A stretch of DNA of 64,000 bases, from contig DASZHD010000052.1 of assembly GCA_035938175.1 (NCBI GenBank), positions 59,352 to 123,351 of the forward strand, given 5' to 3'. This document shows, one piece after another, positions 42,821 to 52,020 of the stretch. This DNA is from DASRDE01 sp035938175 (GTDB lineage Bacteria > Vulcanimicrobiota > Vulcanimicrobiia > Vulcanimicrobiales > Vulcanimicrobiaceae). Made by a program: the position numbers and the translations under genes. Under the pieces are notes generated by a model. The model ran no database searches. It had not been told where the DNA came from and saw nothing but the letters and a program-made list of their open reading frames with translations. Position 1 is the first letter of the stretch; the number at the start of each line of letters is the position of its first letter.

Positions 42821-43593
42821 ACGTTCGCAGTTCGTAAGAAGGAACGGATCGCCTCCGGACGGACGATCTCGAATGCGATGACTTTGAAATAGCGTCCGGT
42901 GCGCACGTTAGGCGCAGCAATAACGTCGCGCGCAACCACGATTCCGCGCAAGACGCCGCTTTTATCGTAGGCGCCTGCGCCGGAATCGCCGCGATCGCAC
43001 GTGGGGCAGAACAGCAGCGTATGCAGTAAATGCCGCTCGGCGATTCCCGGCGAGGCAATCCAGCTGCGCGCACCCGGATGGCCCATTACGACGAACGGCT
43101 GCCCGGTTGCGAATCCGGCCGCACCGATTCGCGCCACGGTGTACGCGATGCCCGGAGCGGCCCGCACGTATACGAGCGCCAGATCCTGACGGCGATCCGG
43201 CAGTACCCGCAGCACTTTGAACGCAACGCCTTGACGAAAGACGACGAACCGCTGCCCTCCGTGCGCAACGATATGTCGCGCCGTCAGGATCTTGACGATG
43301 CCCGCGCGTTCGCCCAAAATGACGCCTGCGCCGACGTAGAGCGTGTGCGGCTCGCTTTGCGCCGCAACGATCACAGTCTGCAGCCGAAGCATCCGCGTCA
43401 GCGAGTCGGGCGCGCGCACCTGATAGGACTCCTGGATCAAGCCCGCGTCGACGAACAGGTCCTTCTGCGCTTTTGCAAAGATCAGCAGGCCGCGGTTCGC
43501 ATCGGGATACGTGCGCGCGAATTGATAGATGCCGCCGCCGAAAAGCGCCAGCACGAGCAGCACGACGACCAGCGAAAAATCAATGCGCCTCAC
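42817..43593 (-). CDS. Membrane-anchored trypsin-like serine protease
   Basis: 258 residues. One N-terminal membrane helix (7-25), then a chymotrypsin-fold domain with H107 in L-T-A-R-H-I-V, D137 in D-L-A-L-V-Y and S204 in D-R-G-D-S-G-A-G. There is no PDZ domain, unlike DegP/HtrA. A C-x2-C pair at 196 and 199 sits next to the active-site loop. It probably acts in the periplasm. Coupling to thiO looks incidental. Confidence 0.85.
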   Translation of the reverse strand: MRRIDFSLVVVLLVLALFGGGIYQFARTYPDANRGLLIFAKAQKDLFVDAGLIQESYQVRAPDSLTRMLRLQTVIVAAQSEPHTLYVGAGVILGERAGIVKILTARHIVAHGGQRFVVFRQGVAFKVLRVLPDRRQDLALVYVRAAPGIAYTVARIGAAGFATGQPFVVMGHPGARSWIASPGIAERHLLHTLLFCPTCDRGDSGAGAYDKSGVLRGIVVARDVIAAPNVRTGRYFKVIAFEIVRPEAIRSFLRTANV

Positions 43594-43647
43594 GTCGTCT
43601 TGAACGGCGATCGGACGCCGGGGGTTTCGCTTGGCTACTCCCGCCGC

Positions 43648-45300
43648 CTACATTCCCGTGTAAACCGGACCTTCACCGCCTTGCGGCGGCACCCAGTTGA
43701 TGATCTGGTACGGGTCGGCGATGTCGCACGTCTTGCAGTGCACGCAGTTGGTAAAATTGATGACGAGCTCGCCCGAAACCGAGCCGTCCGTCTTTTCGAA
43801 CATCGGCTCGTAAACTTTGGCGGGGCAGAAATACTGGCACGGGTTCCCGTACTCCACCGTGCATTTATCGCGGCAGATGTCCGTGTCCAGCACCTTCAAG
43901 TGGCACGGCTGATCTTCTTCATGCATCGTGCCGCTGTTGAAGACGTCGGTCAACTTGTCGAACGTGATGACGTTGTCAATCTTTGCACGGCGCGATTCCT
44001 TGGGGCGGTAGCCGCGCTTTTCCATGCGCTCGAATCCGGGTTCGCCGCGCAGCCGGTCGTTCAAACCGAATCCGCGGCCCTTGGTGAACATGCCGAGACC
44101 CGTATTGAGCATTCCGCTCACCAGGCCGTTTTTGAATCCTTGGTGGAAATTGCGCGCGGAATAGAGCTCCTGATACGCCCAAGAATCGCGGAATTTGCGA
44201 TCGAACGACGAGAGCTGCTCGCGATCGAATTTGCCCGCTTCCAGCGCTTCGAACGCGGCCTCGGCCGCCAGCATGCCCGACTTCGTCGCCAAGTGCACGC
44301 CTTTGAGGCGCATGCCGTTCAAGAATCCGCCGGTGTCGCCAATCAGCAGCAGGCCGTCGCTATACAGGCGCGGCATCGCCCACAAACCGCCCTCGGGAAT
44401 CGCTTTCGCGCCGTAACGCAACAGCTTCGCGCCTTCCAACATGCGCGCAATCGCCGGATGCGTTTTGTAGAGTTGGAAAATATTGTGCGGATCGGTCGTG
44501 GGATCTTTGTAGTCGAGACCGGTGACGAATCCGATGTCGAGAACATCGCCCGCCATACCGTAAATGAATCCGCCGCCGAAGGTGTCGTTCGGAAGCGGGA
44601 AACCCATCGTGTGAATAACGCTGCCCGGTTGAACGGAGCCGGGCGCGCACTGCCAGAGTTCCTTGACGCCGGCCGCGTATACTTGCGGTTCGCAGCCCTC
44701 GTGCAAATTCAATCGCGGAATGGCTTGCTTTGCGAGCGTGCCGCGCGGGCCTTCGCCCAAGACGACGATCTTTGCGAAGATGTCGGCGCCCGGCTCATAA
44801 TTTGGTTTGGGGTTGCCGTTCTTGTCGAGCCCTTTGTCGCCGGTGCGCACGCCGATAACGCGGTCGCCGTCCCACAACAATTCCTGTCCCGGAAATTCTC
44901 CGAAGACTTGCGCGCCGGCGTCTTCGGCTTTCGACGCCATCCACTTGACGATCTTTTGCAGCGAGGCGACGTATTTGCCGTGATTGTTCATCATCGGCGG
45001 CACGATCGGCGCTTTGATGCGTCCGCGTTCGGTCAGCAGCCACAGTTGATCGCCGCTCACGGGGGCCTCCACCGGCGCTTCGTTCCGCCAATCCGGCAGC
45101 AGTTCGTCGAGCGCTTTGGGATCCATGACCGCGCCCGACAGACCATGATTGCCGATCTCACCGGCCTTGTCGATCACCAACACTTCCGGCGTTTTTCCGG
45201 CAGCTTTCGCGAGTTGCATCAGCCGAATGGCGCCCGCAAGACTGGCGGGACCGGCGCCGACGAAAAGGACGTCTACCTCGAGGGAATCGCGTTCAGGCAT
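43648..45300 (-). CDS. Electron-transfer flavoprotein:quinone oxidoreductase
   Basis: 550 residues, the usual length. FAD-binding G-A-G-P-A-S-L (15-21), a G-D-T-G-G-F second FAD motif near 327, and a C-terminal ferredoxin-like module with a C-x2-C-x2-C set (C-V-H-C-K-T-C-D) plus P-C-Q-Y-F-C-P. It passes electrons from ETF to the quinone pool at the membrane. With MqnB/MqnD later in the window, that pool is probably menaquinone. etfAB are not present. Confidence 0.95.
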   Translation of the reverse strand: MPERDSLEVDVLFVGAGPASLAGAIRLMQLAKAAGKTPEVLVIDKAGEIGNHGLSGAVMDPKALDELLPDWRNEAPVEAPVSGDQLWLLTERGRIKAPIVPPMMNNHGKYVASLQKIVKWMASKAEDAGAQVFGEFPGQELLWDGDRVIGVRTGDKGLDKNGNPKPNYEPGADIFAKIVVLGEGPRGTLAKQAIPRLNLHEGCEPQVYAAGVKELWQCAPGSVQPGSVIHTMGFPLPNDTFGGGFIYGMAGDVLDIGFVTGLDYKDPTTDPHNIFQLYKTHPAIARMLEGAKLLRYGAKAIPEGGLWAMPRLYSDGLLLIGDTGGFLNGMRLKGVHLATKSGMLAAEAAFEALEAGKFDREQLSSFDRKFRDSWAYQELYSARNFHQGFKNGLVSGMLNTGLGMFTKGRGFGLNDRLRGEPGFERMEKRGYRPKESRRAKIDNVITFDKLTDVFNSGTMHEEDQPCHLKVLDTDICRDKCTVEYGNPCQYFCPAKVYEPMFEKTDGSVSGELVINFTNCVHCKTCDIADPYQIINWVPPQGGEGPVYTGM

Positions 45301-46057
45301 GATTCTGCTGCTTCGAAAGGGCCGCTAGCGCCGCCTTTACGGCGATCCCGTGAATGGTAATCCTGTCGCCCGCCGCTAAACACGACGGCGTTTCGAACGT
45401 GAGCGCCCGCTGTGCCGCATGGCGGATTATCGAGAGGCTGTAGGATAGGCCGCCCAGGCTTTCGATTTCGGCCGCGGGCGACGGACGCACCACGCCGTCC
45501 TCCAGTTGCATCTGCTCGAACGGTGCGCCTAGATCGCAGCGTGTTAGATCCTGAACCTGGAATCCCGCGGATCGCACTGCGCCGATGACGGCGCGGGCCA
45601 GTCCCGGCTCGCCGTATTCGTAACAGTAGAAACCTTCGGCATCGCAGTCTTCGTGCAAATCGATCGAGAGCGCGTATTTGCGATCGCGATTTGCGGTAAC
45701 GATCGCTCGCGCCTCCGGCGTTTGACCGCCGCGTCCGAAGCTGCGGTTGACGTCTTCACCCTCCGCGTTCGCGCGCGTTCCTTTTTCGAAACCGGTGGGA
45801 TTGGTACACGGCCAAATGCGGAATGCATACGCGCGATCCAATTCGTCGCGCTCGAACAATTCGAGCAGCGCCCACGGACCGGCCGGTTCGTCGCCGTGAA
45901 CGCCGGCGGCAAGTGCCACCAGCGGAGCGCTCGCGTCGCCGCGCTCGGCACAAAGCAGCGTGCGCGCGGCGCCGACGCATGCCACTTCGCGTACGGCAAG
46001 CTCGCCGTTTGCACGCAGCGCTTTCCAGCGCGCCGCCAGGGCGGCATAGTCGTTCAC
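45293..46057 (-). CDS. AstE/AspA-like zinc deacylase (M14 family)
   Basis: 254 residues. Zinc ligands H and E in G-V-H-G-D-E-P (53-59) and His in S-I-D-L-H-E-D near 133, with a conserved R-S-F-G-R near 104. Family members hydrolyse N-acyl amino acids such as succinylglutamate or acetylaspartate, or trim peptides. It overlaps the ETF-QO start by 8 nt. Confidence 0.82.
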   Translation of the reverse strand: MNDYAALAARWKALRANGELAVREVACVGAARTLLCAERGDASAPLVALAAGVHGDEPAGPWALLELFERDELDRAYAFRIWPCTNPTGFEKGTRANAEGEDVNRSFGRGGQTPEARAIVTANRDRKYALSIDLHEDCDAEGFYCYEYGEPGLARAVIGAVRSAGFQVQDLTRCDLGAPFEQMQLEDGVVRPSPAAEIESLGGLSYSLSIIRHAAQRALTFETPSCLAAGDRITIHGIAVKAALAALSKQQNHA

Positions 46058-46094
46058 ACGAACGGTATGCGGCGTTGATGAAGGGCTTCCATTT

Positions 46095-46688
46095 ATGAAG
46101 ACTCAGATCGGCGTCATGGGTTCGGCCGGCGGACCGATCAGCGACGCTGAACTCGATCTCGCGCGCCGGCTGGGAAGGCAAATCGCCCGGAAAGACTGCA
46201 CGATCGTCACGGGCGCGTGTCCCGGATTACCGCACGCCGCCGTACTCGGCGCACATGAAGTGGGAGGCGTGAGCCTCGGCGTCTCGCCGGCGCTTTCACC
46301 GGAAGAACACGTCCAGATGTATGCATCTCCGCTGCAGCCGTATACCACCATGGTATTCACGGGGTCGGGCTTGATGGGACGCGAAACGCATAACATTCAC
46401 AGCAGCGACTTCGTCCTCTTCGTAGGCGGTAGAAGCGGAACGCTGGGTGAGTTTTGCATCGCCTACGATGAAGGTAAATTGATCGGTATATTGCAAAACT
46501 CCGGCGGAATTTCTAACGAATTTCAGCGCATCGTCGCGCTCGTAAAGAAAGAAACCGGTTCCGTGTTAATCACCGACGACGACCCGGAGCGCTTAGTGGA
46601 CCGGTGTCTGGAACGCTATAACACCAGCGCCATGCCGAGTGCGCGCGCTTTCGACCGCGGTCCCATCATGGAAGAAGCCCGTGGCTGA
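46095..46688 (+). CDS. LOG family (TIGR00725-like) Rossmann-fold protein
   Basis: 197 residues. The family motif P-G-G-x-G-T-x-x-E appears as V-G-G-R-S-G-T-L-G-E-F near 114. LOG proteins release cytokinin-like bases from nucleoside monophosphates; many bacterial ones have unknown substrates. It overlaps the MBL gene by 8 nt. Confidence 0.85.
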   Translation: MKTQIGVMGSAGGPISDAELDLARRLGRQIARKDCTIVTGACPGLPHAAVLGAHEVGGVSLGVSPALSPEEHVQMYASPLQPYTTMVFTGSGLMGRETHNIHSSDFVLFVGGRSGTLGEFCIAYDEGKLIGILQNSGGISNEFQRIVALVKKETGSVLITDDDPERLVDRCLERYNTSAMPSARAFDRGPIMEEARG

Positions 46689-48027
46689 GCTCACCTTTAT
46701 CGGTGCCGCCGACACCGTAACCGGCAGCAAGCATCTTCTGACGCGCAACGGACGGCATATGCTGATCGACTGCGGATTGTTTCAAGGGACGGCCGAAGTC
46801 ACCGCGCTCAACAGCGTTCCCCTTCCCGTCGCGCCGAAGGACATCGAGTCCGTCGTTATTACGCACGGCCACATCGACCATGTCGGATACCTGCCGAAAC
46901 TCGTGCACGACGGATTCCGAGGCACGATCTTTGCGACACCGCCCACCAGAGCTCTGATGTCGATCGTGCTCGAGGACGCGCTGAATTTGCAGTCGCACTT
47001 GCAAAAGCGCGGACTCCATCACGAACAGTACATTCCGCCGGCTTATTACAATGAAGCCGACGTTCAACGCGTTTTGCAGCTCACGCAAACCGCCGCACTC
47101 GCGACGCCCTTCGACGTTTGCGGCATGAAAGCGCAATTCCAAAACGCGGCGCACATCATCGGGTCCAGCTTCGTGCAACTCGACATGGGCGACCGGCGCG
47201 TCGTCTTTTCAGGCGACGTCGGACGCTACAATCGGACGCTGCTCTACGATCCTACGGCGATGGGGCCGGCCGACGTGCTCGTGTGCGAAGCGACGTACGG
47301 CGATCGAGTGCATCCTCCCGATGCGCTCGGTGCGCTCGAGGCCACGCTGCTGCAAGCGGGCGAACGCGGCGGCCCGATAATCATTCCGGCCTTCGCGGTA
47401 GAGCGGACCCAAGAGATTCTTTTTTCGCTCGGCAGCCTTCAGGCAAGCAATTCGCAAATCGCAGCGCTGCCGGTGTATCTGGATAGTCCGATGGCCGAAA
47501 AAGTCGACGATCTCTTCCAGCAATTCCCCGACGCGCACAAACCGCTGCCGCCGAACAACGGCAAGACCTTCGGTGCGGCTGCGACGGTTGTCGTCACGAC
47601 CGACGATTCCAAGCGCCTGAATACCCTTCCGGGCGCGCACATCATCATTTCGTCCAGCGGGATGGCGGCGGGAGGCCGCGTTCTGCACCACATCTACCAT
47701 CACGTGTCGGATCCGAAGGCAACGATACTCTTCGTCGGCTACCAGGGCGCCGGAACGCTGGGCTCGGTGCTGACGAGCGGCGCGAAAACGGTGCGCATCC
47801 TCGGCGACATCTTACCGGTCAACGCAACCGTGGGCAACATCACCGGATACAGCGCGCACGCGGATCGTGATGAAATTCAGCGCTGGCTCCAAACCTGCAC
47901 CGGCAAGCCGCACTTCTACGCCGTTCACGGCGAACCGGTCGCCGCGCAGTTTCTCTGCGACACCGTACGGTCGAAATATCAGTGGGTGGCGGACGTCGCG
48001 CATCGCGGCGTTACGGTTACGATTTAG
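46681..48027 (+). CDS. MBL/beta-CASP RNase-type hydrolase
   Basis: 448 residues from a GTG. Zinc motif H62-G-H64-I-D66-H67, F-S-G-D-V-G near 178, a beta-CASP segment with P-A-F-A-V-E-R near 237 and S-S-S-G-M near 324, and a final Y-S-A-H-A-D and A-V-H-G-E-P. This is the CPSF73/YSH1-like group of RNA-cleaving enzymes, without the RNase J C-terminal domain. Confidence 0.88.
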   Translation: MAELTFIGAADTVTGSKHLLTRNGRHMLIDCGLFQGTAEVTALNSVPLPVAPKDIESVVITHGHIDHVGYLPKLVHDGFRGTIFATPPTRALMSIVLEDALNLQSHLQKRGLHHEQYIPPAYYNEADVQRVLQLTQTAALATPFDVCGMKAQFQNAAHIIGSSFVQLDMGDRRVVFSGDVGRYNRTLLYDPTAMGPADVLVCEATYGDRVHPPDALGALEATLLQAGERGGPIIIPAFAVERTQEILFSLGSLQASNSQIAALPVYLDSPMAEKVDDLFQQFPDAHKPLPPNNGKTFGAAATVVVTTDDSKRLNTLPGAHIIISSSGMAAGGRVLHHIYHHVSDPKATILFVGYQGAGTLGSVLTSGAKTVRILGDILPVNATVGNITGYSAHADRDEIQRWLQTCTGKPHFYAVHGEPVAAQFLCDTVRSKYQWVADVAHRGVTVTI

Positions 48028-48050
48028 CGGCCTCCGGCTGTGAATGCGCT

Positions 48051-48225
48051 CGTTAGGGGCGCCGGCGGCAGCATGTCCGGCGTGAAGACGCTCGAAAACC
48101 GCCCTCCATGGCGGTTTTCTGCTCCCTGAATTTTGGCCGAAACGAAGTTTTGTAGAAACCCTCCGGGTTTGGGCCAAAATATCAGAGGCTTCACGCCGGA
48201 CATGCTGCCACCGGCGCCCCTAACG
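48051..48225. repeat. 175-bp palindromic element, copy 2 (37-bp inverted repeats)
   Basis: 48051-48087 and 48189-48225 are inverted repeats of 37 bp with one mismatch. Inside are a hairpin (48095-48103 with 48110-48118) and a stem ATTTTGGCC/GGCCAAAAT (48130-48138 with 48172-48180) enclosing AAACCC/GGGTTT. Read on the minus strand the parts come in the same order as in 11483-11668, with paired changes in the stems. It sits between convergent genes, as copy 1 does. Confidence 0.8.
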
Positions 48226-48255
48226 AACGAATTCGTATGCACACCCGATGCCGCT

Positions 48256-48313
48256 AAAACGAACGCGTCTGCATACGCGTCGTTTTCTGTTCCCTGAATT
48301 TTGGCCGGAACGA
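48256..48313 (-). repeat. Partial third copy of the palindromic element core
   Basis: Bases 48283-48313 repeat 48115-48145 with two differences over 31 bp. The preceding hairpin (48256-48286) differs in sequence but has the same place and AAAAC/GTTTT ends. It lies just beyond the stop of the 48322 gene. No outer arms are seen. Confidence 0.75.
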
Positions 48314-48321
48314 TCCGAAAA

Positions 48322-48963
48322 CTACAGCATCGCTTCGAGTTGTGTTTGTGTTGTTGCGTTTAGTCTGGAACGCGTTATGATGTCTCGCAGCGCCTGGCGA
48401 TCGGGCAACGCGTGATTTCGATCGAAAGATTCAAGGGTTAATCCAAAATCTGTGAGTGCAGCCTGCTTCGACATTCGTAAGCGCGTCTGGAAGTCCCAGC
48501 GTCTAGCTTTCTCATTATTTGCTGCAACCGCTGCGGCATATTGCGCTTTCAATTTCGGATCCTTCAAGGCGCTGGGATCCACGCCGCAGGGCACGCCCGA
48601 GTCTGGCGGAGTAACGCATGTCGTGTATCTTAGGTGAGGGTTGTTCGTATCATATGCCGGGTCGTAATAGTGCTGAATCGCGATGAAAACCTGGACCCAG
48701 GCACTGACAATCTTCCGGCGATCGGTAACGTAATCGGTGGGCGATGCGTGCGCGAGGGTTTGTCCGGCCCCGTTAAAGACCGCTTCTACCGCGGATTCAA
48801 GCTGTTTTGTTGACTGAGTTTGGTAGAAACGATTGAGATCGTCCAGACCCTCTGATACCTGAGGCGCAACTTGGCCCGACGGAAAATGAGCGGCAACCGC
48901 CGGCGAAACGGACGTTAACAGAACACCCGCGAACAATGTGCCGCATTGAACCGCGAGTTTCAG
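48322..48963 (-). CDS. Exported protein of unknown function
   Basis: About 213 residues from a CTG at 48963 with GGGAGAG just upstream, giving a signal peptide (K-L-A-V-Q-C-G-T-L-F-A-G-V-L-L) cut near A-V-A-A. An ATG at 49062 would overlap the oxidoreductase gene by 77 bases; a TTG at 48936 is another choice. The mature part is helical with one likely disulfide (C in T-T-C-V and V-P-C-G). Family not recognised. Confidence 0.6.
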   Translation of the reverse strand: MKLAVQCGTLFAGVLLTSVSPAVAAHFPSGQVAPQVSEGLDDLNRFYQTQSTKQLESAVEAVFNGAGQTLAHASPTDYVTDRRKIVSAWVQVFIAIQHYYDPAYDTNNPHLRYTTCVTPPDSGVPCGVDPSALKDPKLKAQYAAAVAANNEKARRWDFQTRLRMSKQAALTDFGLTLESFDRNHALPDRQALRDIITRSRLNATTQTQLEAML

Positions 48964-48985
48964 CGCTCTCCCGGCCAACTCGTAA

Positions 48986-50227
48986 TCAGTCGTGCGTCCA
49001 GTCCAGCATCGTTTTCCACTCCGGTTTCGGATAGCGATGCTTGCCTTTGATGGCTTCGACATATTTGCGTTTTCCGCTGCGGTTGCCTTTGCCCATGAAA
49101 CATCCGCCGACTAGGCGGTTTTCCCAGAAATAGAGCGCGCGGTACCATTTCTTCTCGCGATCGATCGAGAACACGGTTTCGATGTCGCCGCGATACTCCG
49201 GCGATAGACCGAATTGGGTGATCGTCTGCCCCTTGAAAAGCAGACTCGAATATTCCGGCACGTCGTCATACGAGACGCTGCCGCCCATCATGTTCTGCGC
49301 TGCAACTTTGCCGTGCGCACCGGCATTGTTCCACGTACCCATGCGGTAGCGCATTTCAAGAATCGGATCGTAGAAATCGGCGATATCGCCTGCGGCAAAT
49401 ATTCCCGGAACGTTGGTTTCCAAGTGATCGTCGCAAAGGATGCCGTTCTTGCTGGTCTCTATTCCGGCGCCTTCGACGACATCGGTGTTCATCGTCAAGC
49501 CTAACCCTACGCCGTAGCACTGCGCCTCGATTTCAACGCCGTTCTTCGTCCGCAATTTCTTGACGACGCCGTTGTCGCGAACGAACTCGGCGACTTCATC
49601 TCCGTAATGCATGTGCACGCCGTCGGTCTTCGCCGCGTCATCAATCAGCTCGCCGGCGATTTCGTCCAGCATGCGGTGCAGAACGCGCGGACCGCGCATG
49701 ATCCAATGCGTCTCGACTTTGCGCGAGATGAAGGCTTCGGCAAGTTCGTACGCGATGAACGACCCGCCTATCGCCACTGCGGCCTTTGCCGTCTCCAACT
49801 CGGACGAGATCGCGAGCGTATCGTCCATATACTGAAAATTGTAGACGTTCGCGCCGTCGTGGCCGGGCGCCGGATGGAGATTCGGCCGGCCGCCGGTTGC
49901 AACGAGCAAGGCATCGTACGGGTACGACGTGCCGTTGGCCGTTACCGTGCGTTCGCCGGGAGAGATGCGCTCCACACGCGTCTGCAAGTGCAGTTCGATG
50001 TTTTGCTTCTCGTGCCAAGCGACGTCGCGCATGATGACTTTTTGCTGCGTGACTTGTTTGCGAAGCAGTGGCGGGAGCGCGATGCGATTGTAGAGCGTGT
50101 ACGGTTCGTCTGTAAAAAGTGTAATCGAGCACGATGGATCGTGCTTGCGCAATTGCTCCGCCGCCGTCGTGCCCGCAAAGCCATTTCCGACGATCACATA
50201 ACGCCGGAAATCTCCAACCGAATTCAC
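48986..50227 (-). CDS. FAD-dependent pyridine nucleotide-disulfide oxidoreductase (NirB/rubredoxin-reductase-like)
   Basis: 413 residues. FAD motif G-N-G-F-A-G-T-T (14-21), a central NAD(P) site with I-G-G-S-F-I-A-Y-E near 152 and the A-A-G-D-I-A-D FAD motif near 281. The first part resembles NADH-dependent nitrite or rubredoxin reductases; the last 90 residues are a small alpha/beta domain. The redox partner is unknown. Confidence 0.88.
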   Translation of the reverse strand: MNSVGDFRRYVIVGNGFAGTTAAEQLRKHDPSCSITLFTDEPYTLYNRIALPPLLRKQVTQQKVIMRDVAWHEKQNIELHLQTRVERISPGERTVTANGTSYPYDALLVATGGRPNLHPAPGHDGANVYNFQYMDDTLAISSELETAKAAVAIGGSFIAYELAEAFISRKVETHWIMRGPRVLHRMLDEIAGELIDDAAKTDGVHMHYGDEVAEFVRDNGVVKKLRTKNGVEIEAQCYGVGLGLTMNTDVVEGAGIETSKNGILCDDHLETNVPGIFAAGDIADFYDPILEMRYRMGTWNNAGAHGKVAAQNMMGGSVSYDDVPEYSSLLFKGQTITQFGLSPEYRGDIETVFSIDREKKWYRALYFWENRLVGGCFMGKGNRSGKRKYVEAIKGKHRYPKPEWKTMLDWTHD

Positions 50228-50266
50228 GAGGGGCCCCGTTCGTCAAGACGCAGAAGCGCTCCCGCG

Positions 50267-50602
50267 ATGGAGGTACGCCTCGTTCAACTGCTCGCCTCGT
50301 TCATCCGCGTCGGCGGTGAATACGCGCTGGCGCGGTTGGAGTTCGCGATGCATCATCCCGGGCAGCCGGCGCCGCCCGTCATCGATCGTCCGCCGGATGC
50401 CTCCGAACACACGCTGCGTACGCATTGGCCGCGAATCGAGGCGCAGCTGGATGAAGCCCGGGCATATACGAAACAGTTTGCCCGCCCGCCGGGTATCGAG
50501 CATCAGGATACCGCCGGCGGATGGCTGCGGCGCACCGTCCAAGAACTGGATCAGTACGCACGCGCCATTCGCTGGGTGCTCACCGTAACGGACACACAAT
50601 GA
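50267..50602 (+). CDS. Hypothetical protein
   Basis: 111 residues, helical, with several Trp (W-P-R-I-E, W-L-R-R) and a middle H-H-P-G-Q-P loop. No signal peptide. Divergent from the oxidoreductase gene by 39 bases. Its stop overlaps the next start as ATGA. Confidence 0.6.
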   Translation: MEVRLVQLLASFIRVGGEYALARLEFAMHHPGQPAPPVIDRPPDASEHTLRTHWPRIEAQLDEARAYTKQFARPPGIEHQDTAGGWLRRTVQELDQYARAIRWVLTVTDTQ

Positions 50603-50763
50603 ACGACGACAAACTGAACGACGTACTCAAGCAAACGCAAGCACAAGCCGAAGAAGCCGTCGATAAACTCGGCGTCTTCCTTCGAAAAGGGGCCGGCAAA
50701 CTCAAAGAAGTCGCCGAAAAAGCCTCCGAACAGATTCGGAAAGACCTCGAAGGCCGCCCGTAA
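50599..50763 (+). CDS. Small charged helical protein
   Basis: 54 residues, almost entirely one Lys/Glu/Ala amphipathic helix (A-E-E-A-V-D-K-L, then K-E-V-A-E-K-A-S-E), like small apolipophorin- or LEA-type helices. It is coupled to the preceding gene by 4 nt, so the two probably work together. Confidence 0.65.
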   Translation: MNDDKLNDVLKQTQAQAEEAVDKLGVFLRKGAGKLKEVAEKASEQIRKDLEGRP

Positions 50764-50769
50764 CGCGGA

Positions 50770-51930
50770 CTAGGCGTGCAGGCCTAGGCCCACCATCATC
50801 TTATAGCCGACGGCCAGCGCGCGCTCGTCGATGTCGTAGCTGGCGCTGTGCTGCGGGTACGTGCCCAGCCGCGGACCGCGTGCGCCGACGATGAAGTACG
50901 CGCCCGGCCGCAGCTCCAGCATGTACGCCATGTCTTCCGCCCACATCACGATGTCGTGCGGATAGACGACGTCGTCGCGTCCGAGTGCCGCTTCGCCGAC
51001 TTCTCGAACGATCTCGTTCATCGCCGGGTCGTTTACCGTCGGCGGATATCCGTAGCGGTATTTCAGTTCGTACTCCACGCGCATGGCTTCGGACAGTCCC
51101 TTGACGATGCGCTCCATGCGCTGCGGCATCGACGCCCGCACGTCGCGATCGAAGCTCCGCACCGTACCTTCCATGTCGACTTCGTTCGGAATCACGTTGA
51201 ACGTCGAGCCGGCGTGAAACTTGCCGACGGTGAACACGGCCGCGTCCTTGGGCGAGACCTCACGGCTGACGATCGTTTGCAGCATGGTTACGAAGTGCGA
51301 AGCGGCAACGATCGGATCGATGGCGCGCTCGGGCATGGCTCCGTGTCCGCCTTTACCGCGAATCTTCAGGTGAAACTCGTCGGACGAAGCGAAGAACGGG
51401 CCGTCGCGAACGCCGATCTTGCCGACGTCCAACCCGCTGAAGACGTGCAGCGCAAAGCACCGGTCGACGTGCGGATTCTCCAGCGCACCGTCTTCGATCA
51501 TCAGCTTGTTGCCGGCGTATCCTTCTTCGCCCGGCTGAAAACAAAACACCAGCGTACCCGGCACGCGATCCCGCAAACGCGCCAGCTCTTTTGCGGCCGA
51601 AAGCAAGATCGCTATATGCGCGTCGTGACCGCACGCATGCATGACCCCGGGGTTTTGCGACCGGTATTCGACGTCGGCGGTTTCGGTTACCGGAAGTGCG
51701 TCGATATCGGCGCGCAGCAGCGTCACGGGACCGGGGCGTCCGCCTTTCAACGTACCGAGTATTCCCGTTTGCCCGACGCCCGTTCGGATCTCGTCCAAAT
51801 TCAACGCGCGCAGTTCGCGCTCGATGTACGCCGCCGTTTCGAACTCTTTCATCGAGAGCTCGGGATGCATGTGAAAGTAGCGGCGGTGCCGCACGAGTTC
51901 TTCGGTGGGAACGGAAATCTCGGCAATCAT
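50770..51930 (-). CDS. M20D amidohydrolase (hippurate hydrolase / N-acyl amino acid hydrolase type)
   Basis: 386 residues from the ATG at 51930, with AGAAGG nine bases upstream. Metal ligands: A-C-G-H-D near 99, Q-P-G-E-E-G near 133, the V-I-P-N-E-V dimer domain and a late Q-H-S-A-S-Y. M20D enzymes remove acyl groups from amino acids or act on IAA conjugates. Stand-alone gene. Confidence 0.88.
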   Translation of the reverse strand: MIAEISVPTEELVRHRRYFHMHPELSMKEFETAAYIERELRALNLDEIRTGVGQTGILGTLKGGRPGPVTLLRADIDALPVTETADVEYRSQNPGVMHACGHDAHIAILLSAAKELARLRDRVPGTLVFCFQPGEEGYAGNKLMIEDGALENPHVDRCFALHVFSGLDVGKIGVRDGPFFASSDEFHLKIRGKGGHGAMPERAIDPIVAASHFVTMLQTIVSREVSPKDAAVFTVGKFHAGSTFNVIPNEVDMEGTVRSFDRDVRASMPQRMERIVKGLSEAMRVEYELKYRYGYPPTVNDPAMNEIVREVGEAALGRDDVVYPHDIVMWAEDMAYMLELRPGAYFIVGARGPRLGTYPQHSASYDIDERALAVGYKMMVGLGLHA

Positions 51931-52020
51931 CGCACTGAGCCTTCTCGCCACGTTTTGAACGCACCTGGAGTAGCGTCCGCGAGTGCGAGAACGGCTAAAA
52001 CGTGTTGCCGGCGGCGATTT

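Noticed and set aside
43030..45360. Very long plus-strand open frame opposite the ETF-QO gene
   Set aside because: It is the antisense of a clearly conserved enzyme, with Arg/His-rich low-quality protein sequence and no recognised domain; high GC keeps such frames open.
48051..48225. Integron attC site
   Set aside because: The ends have the reverse polarity (GTTAG at the start and CTAAC at the end), the arms are much longer than in attC, and no integrase is present.
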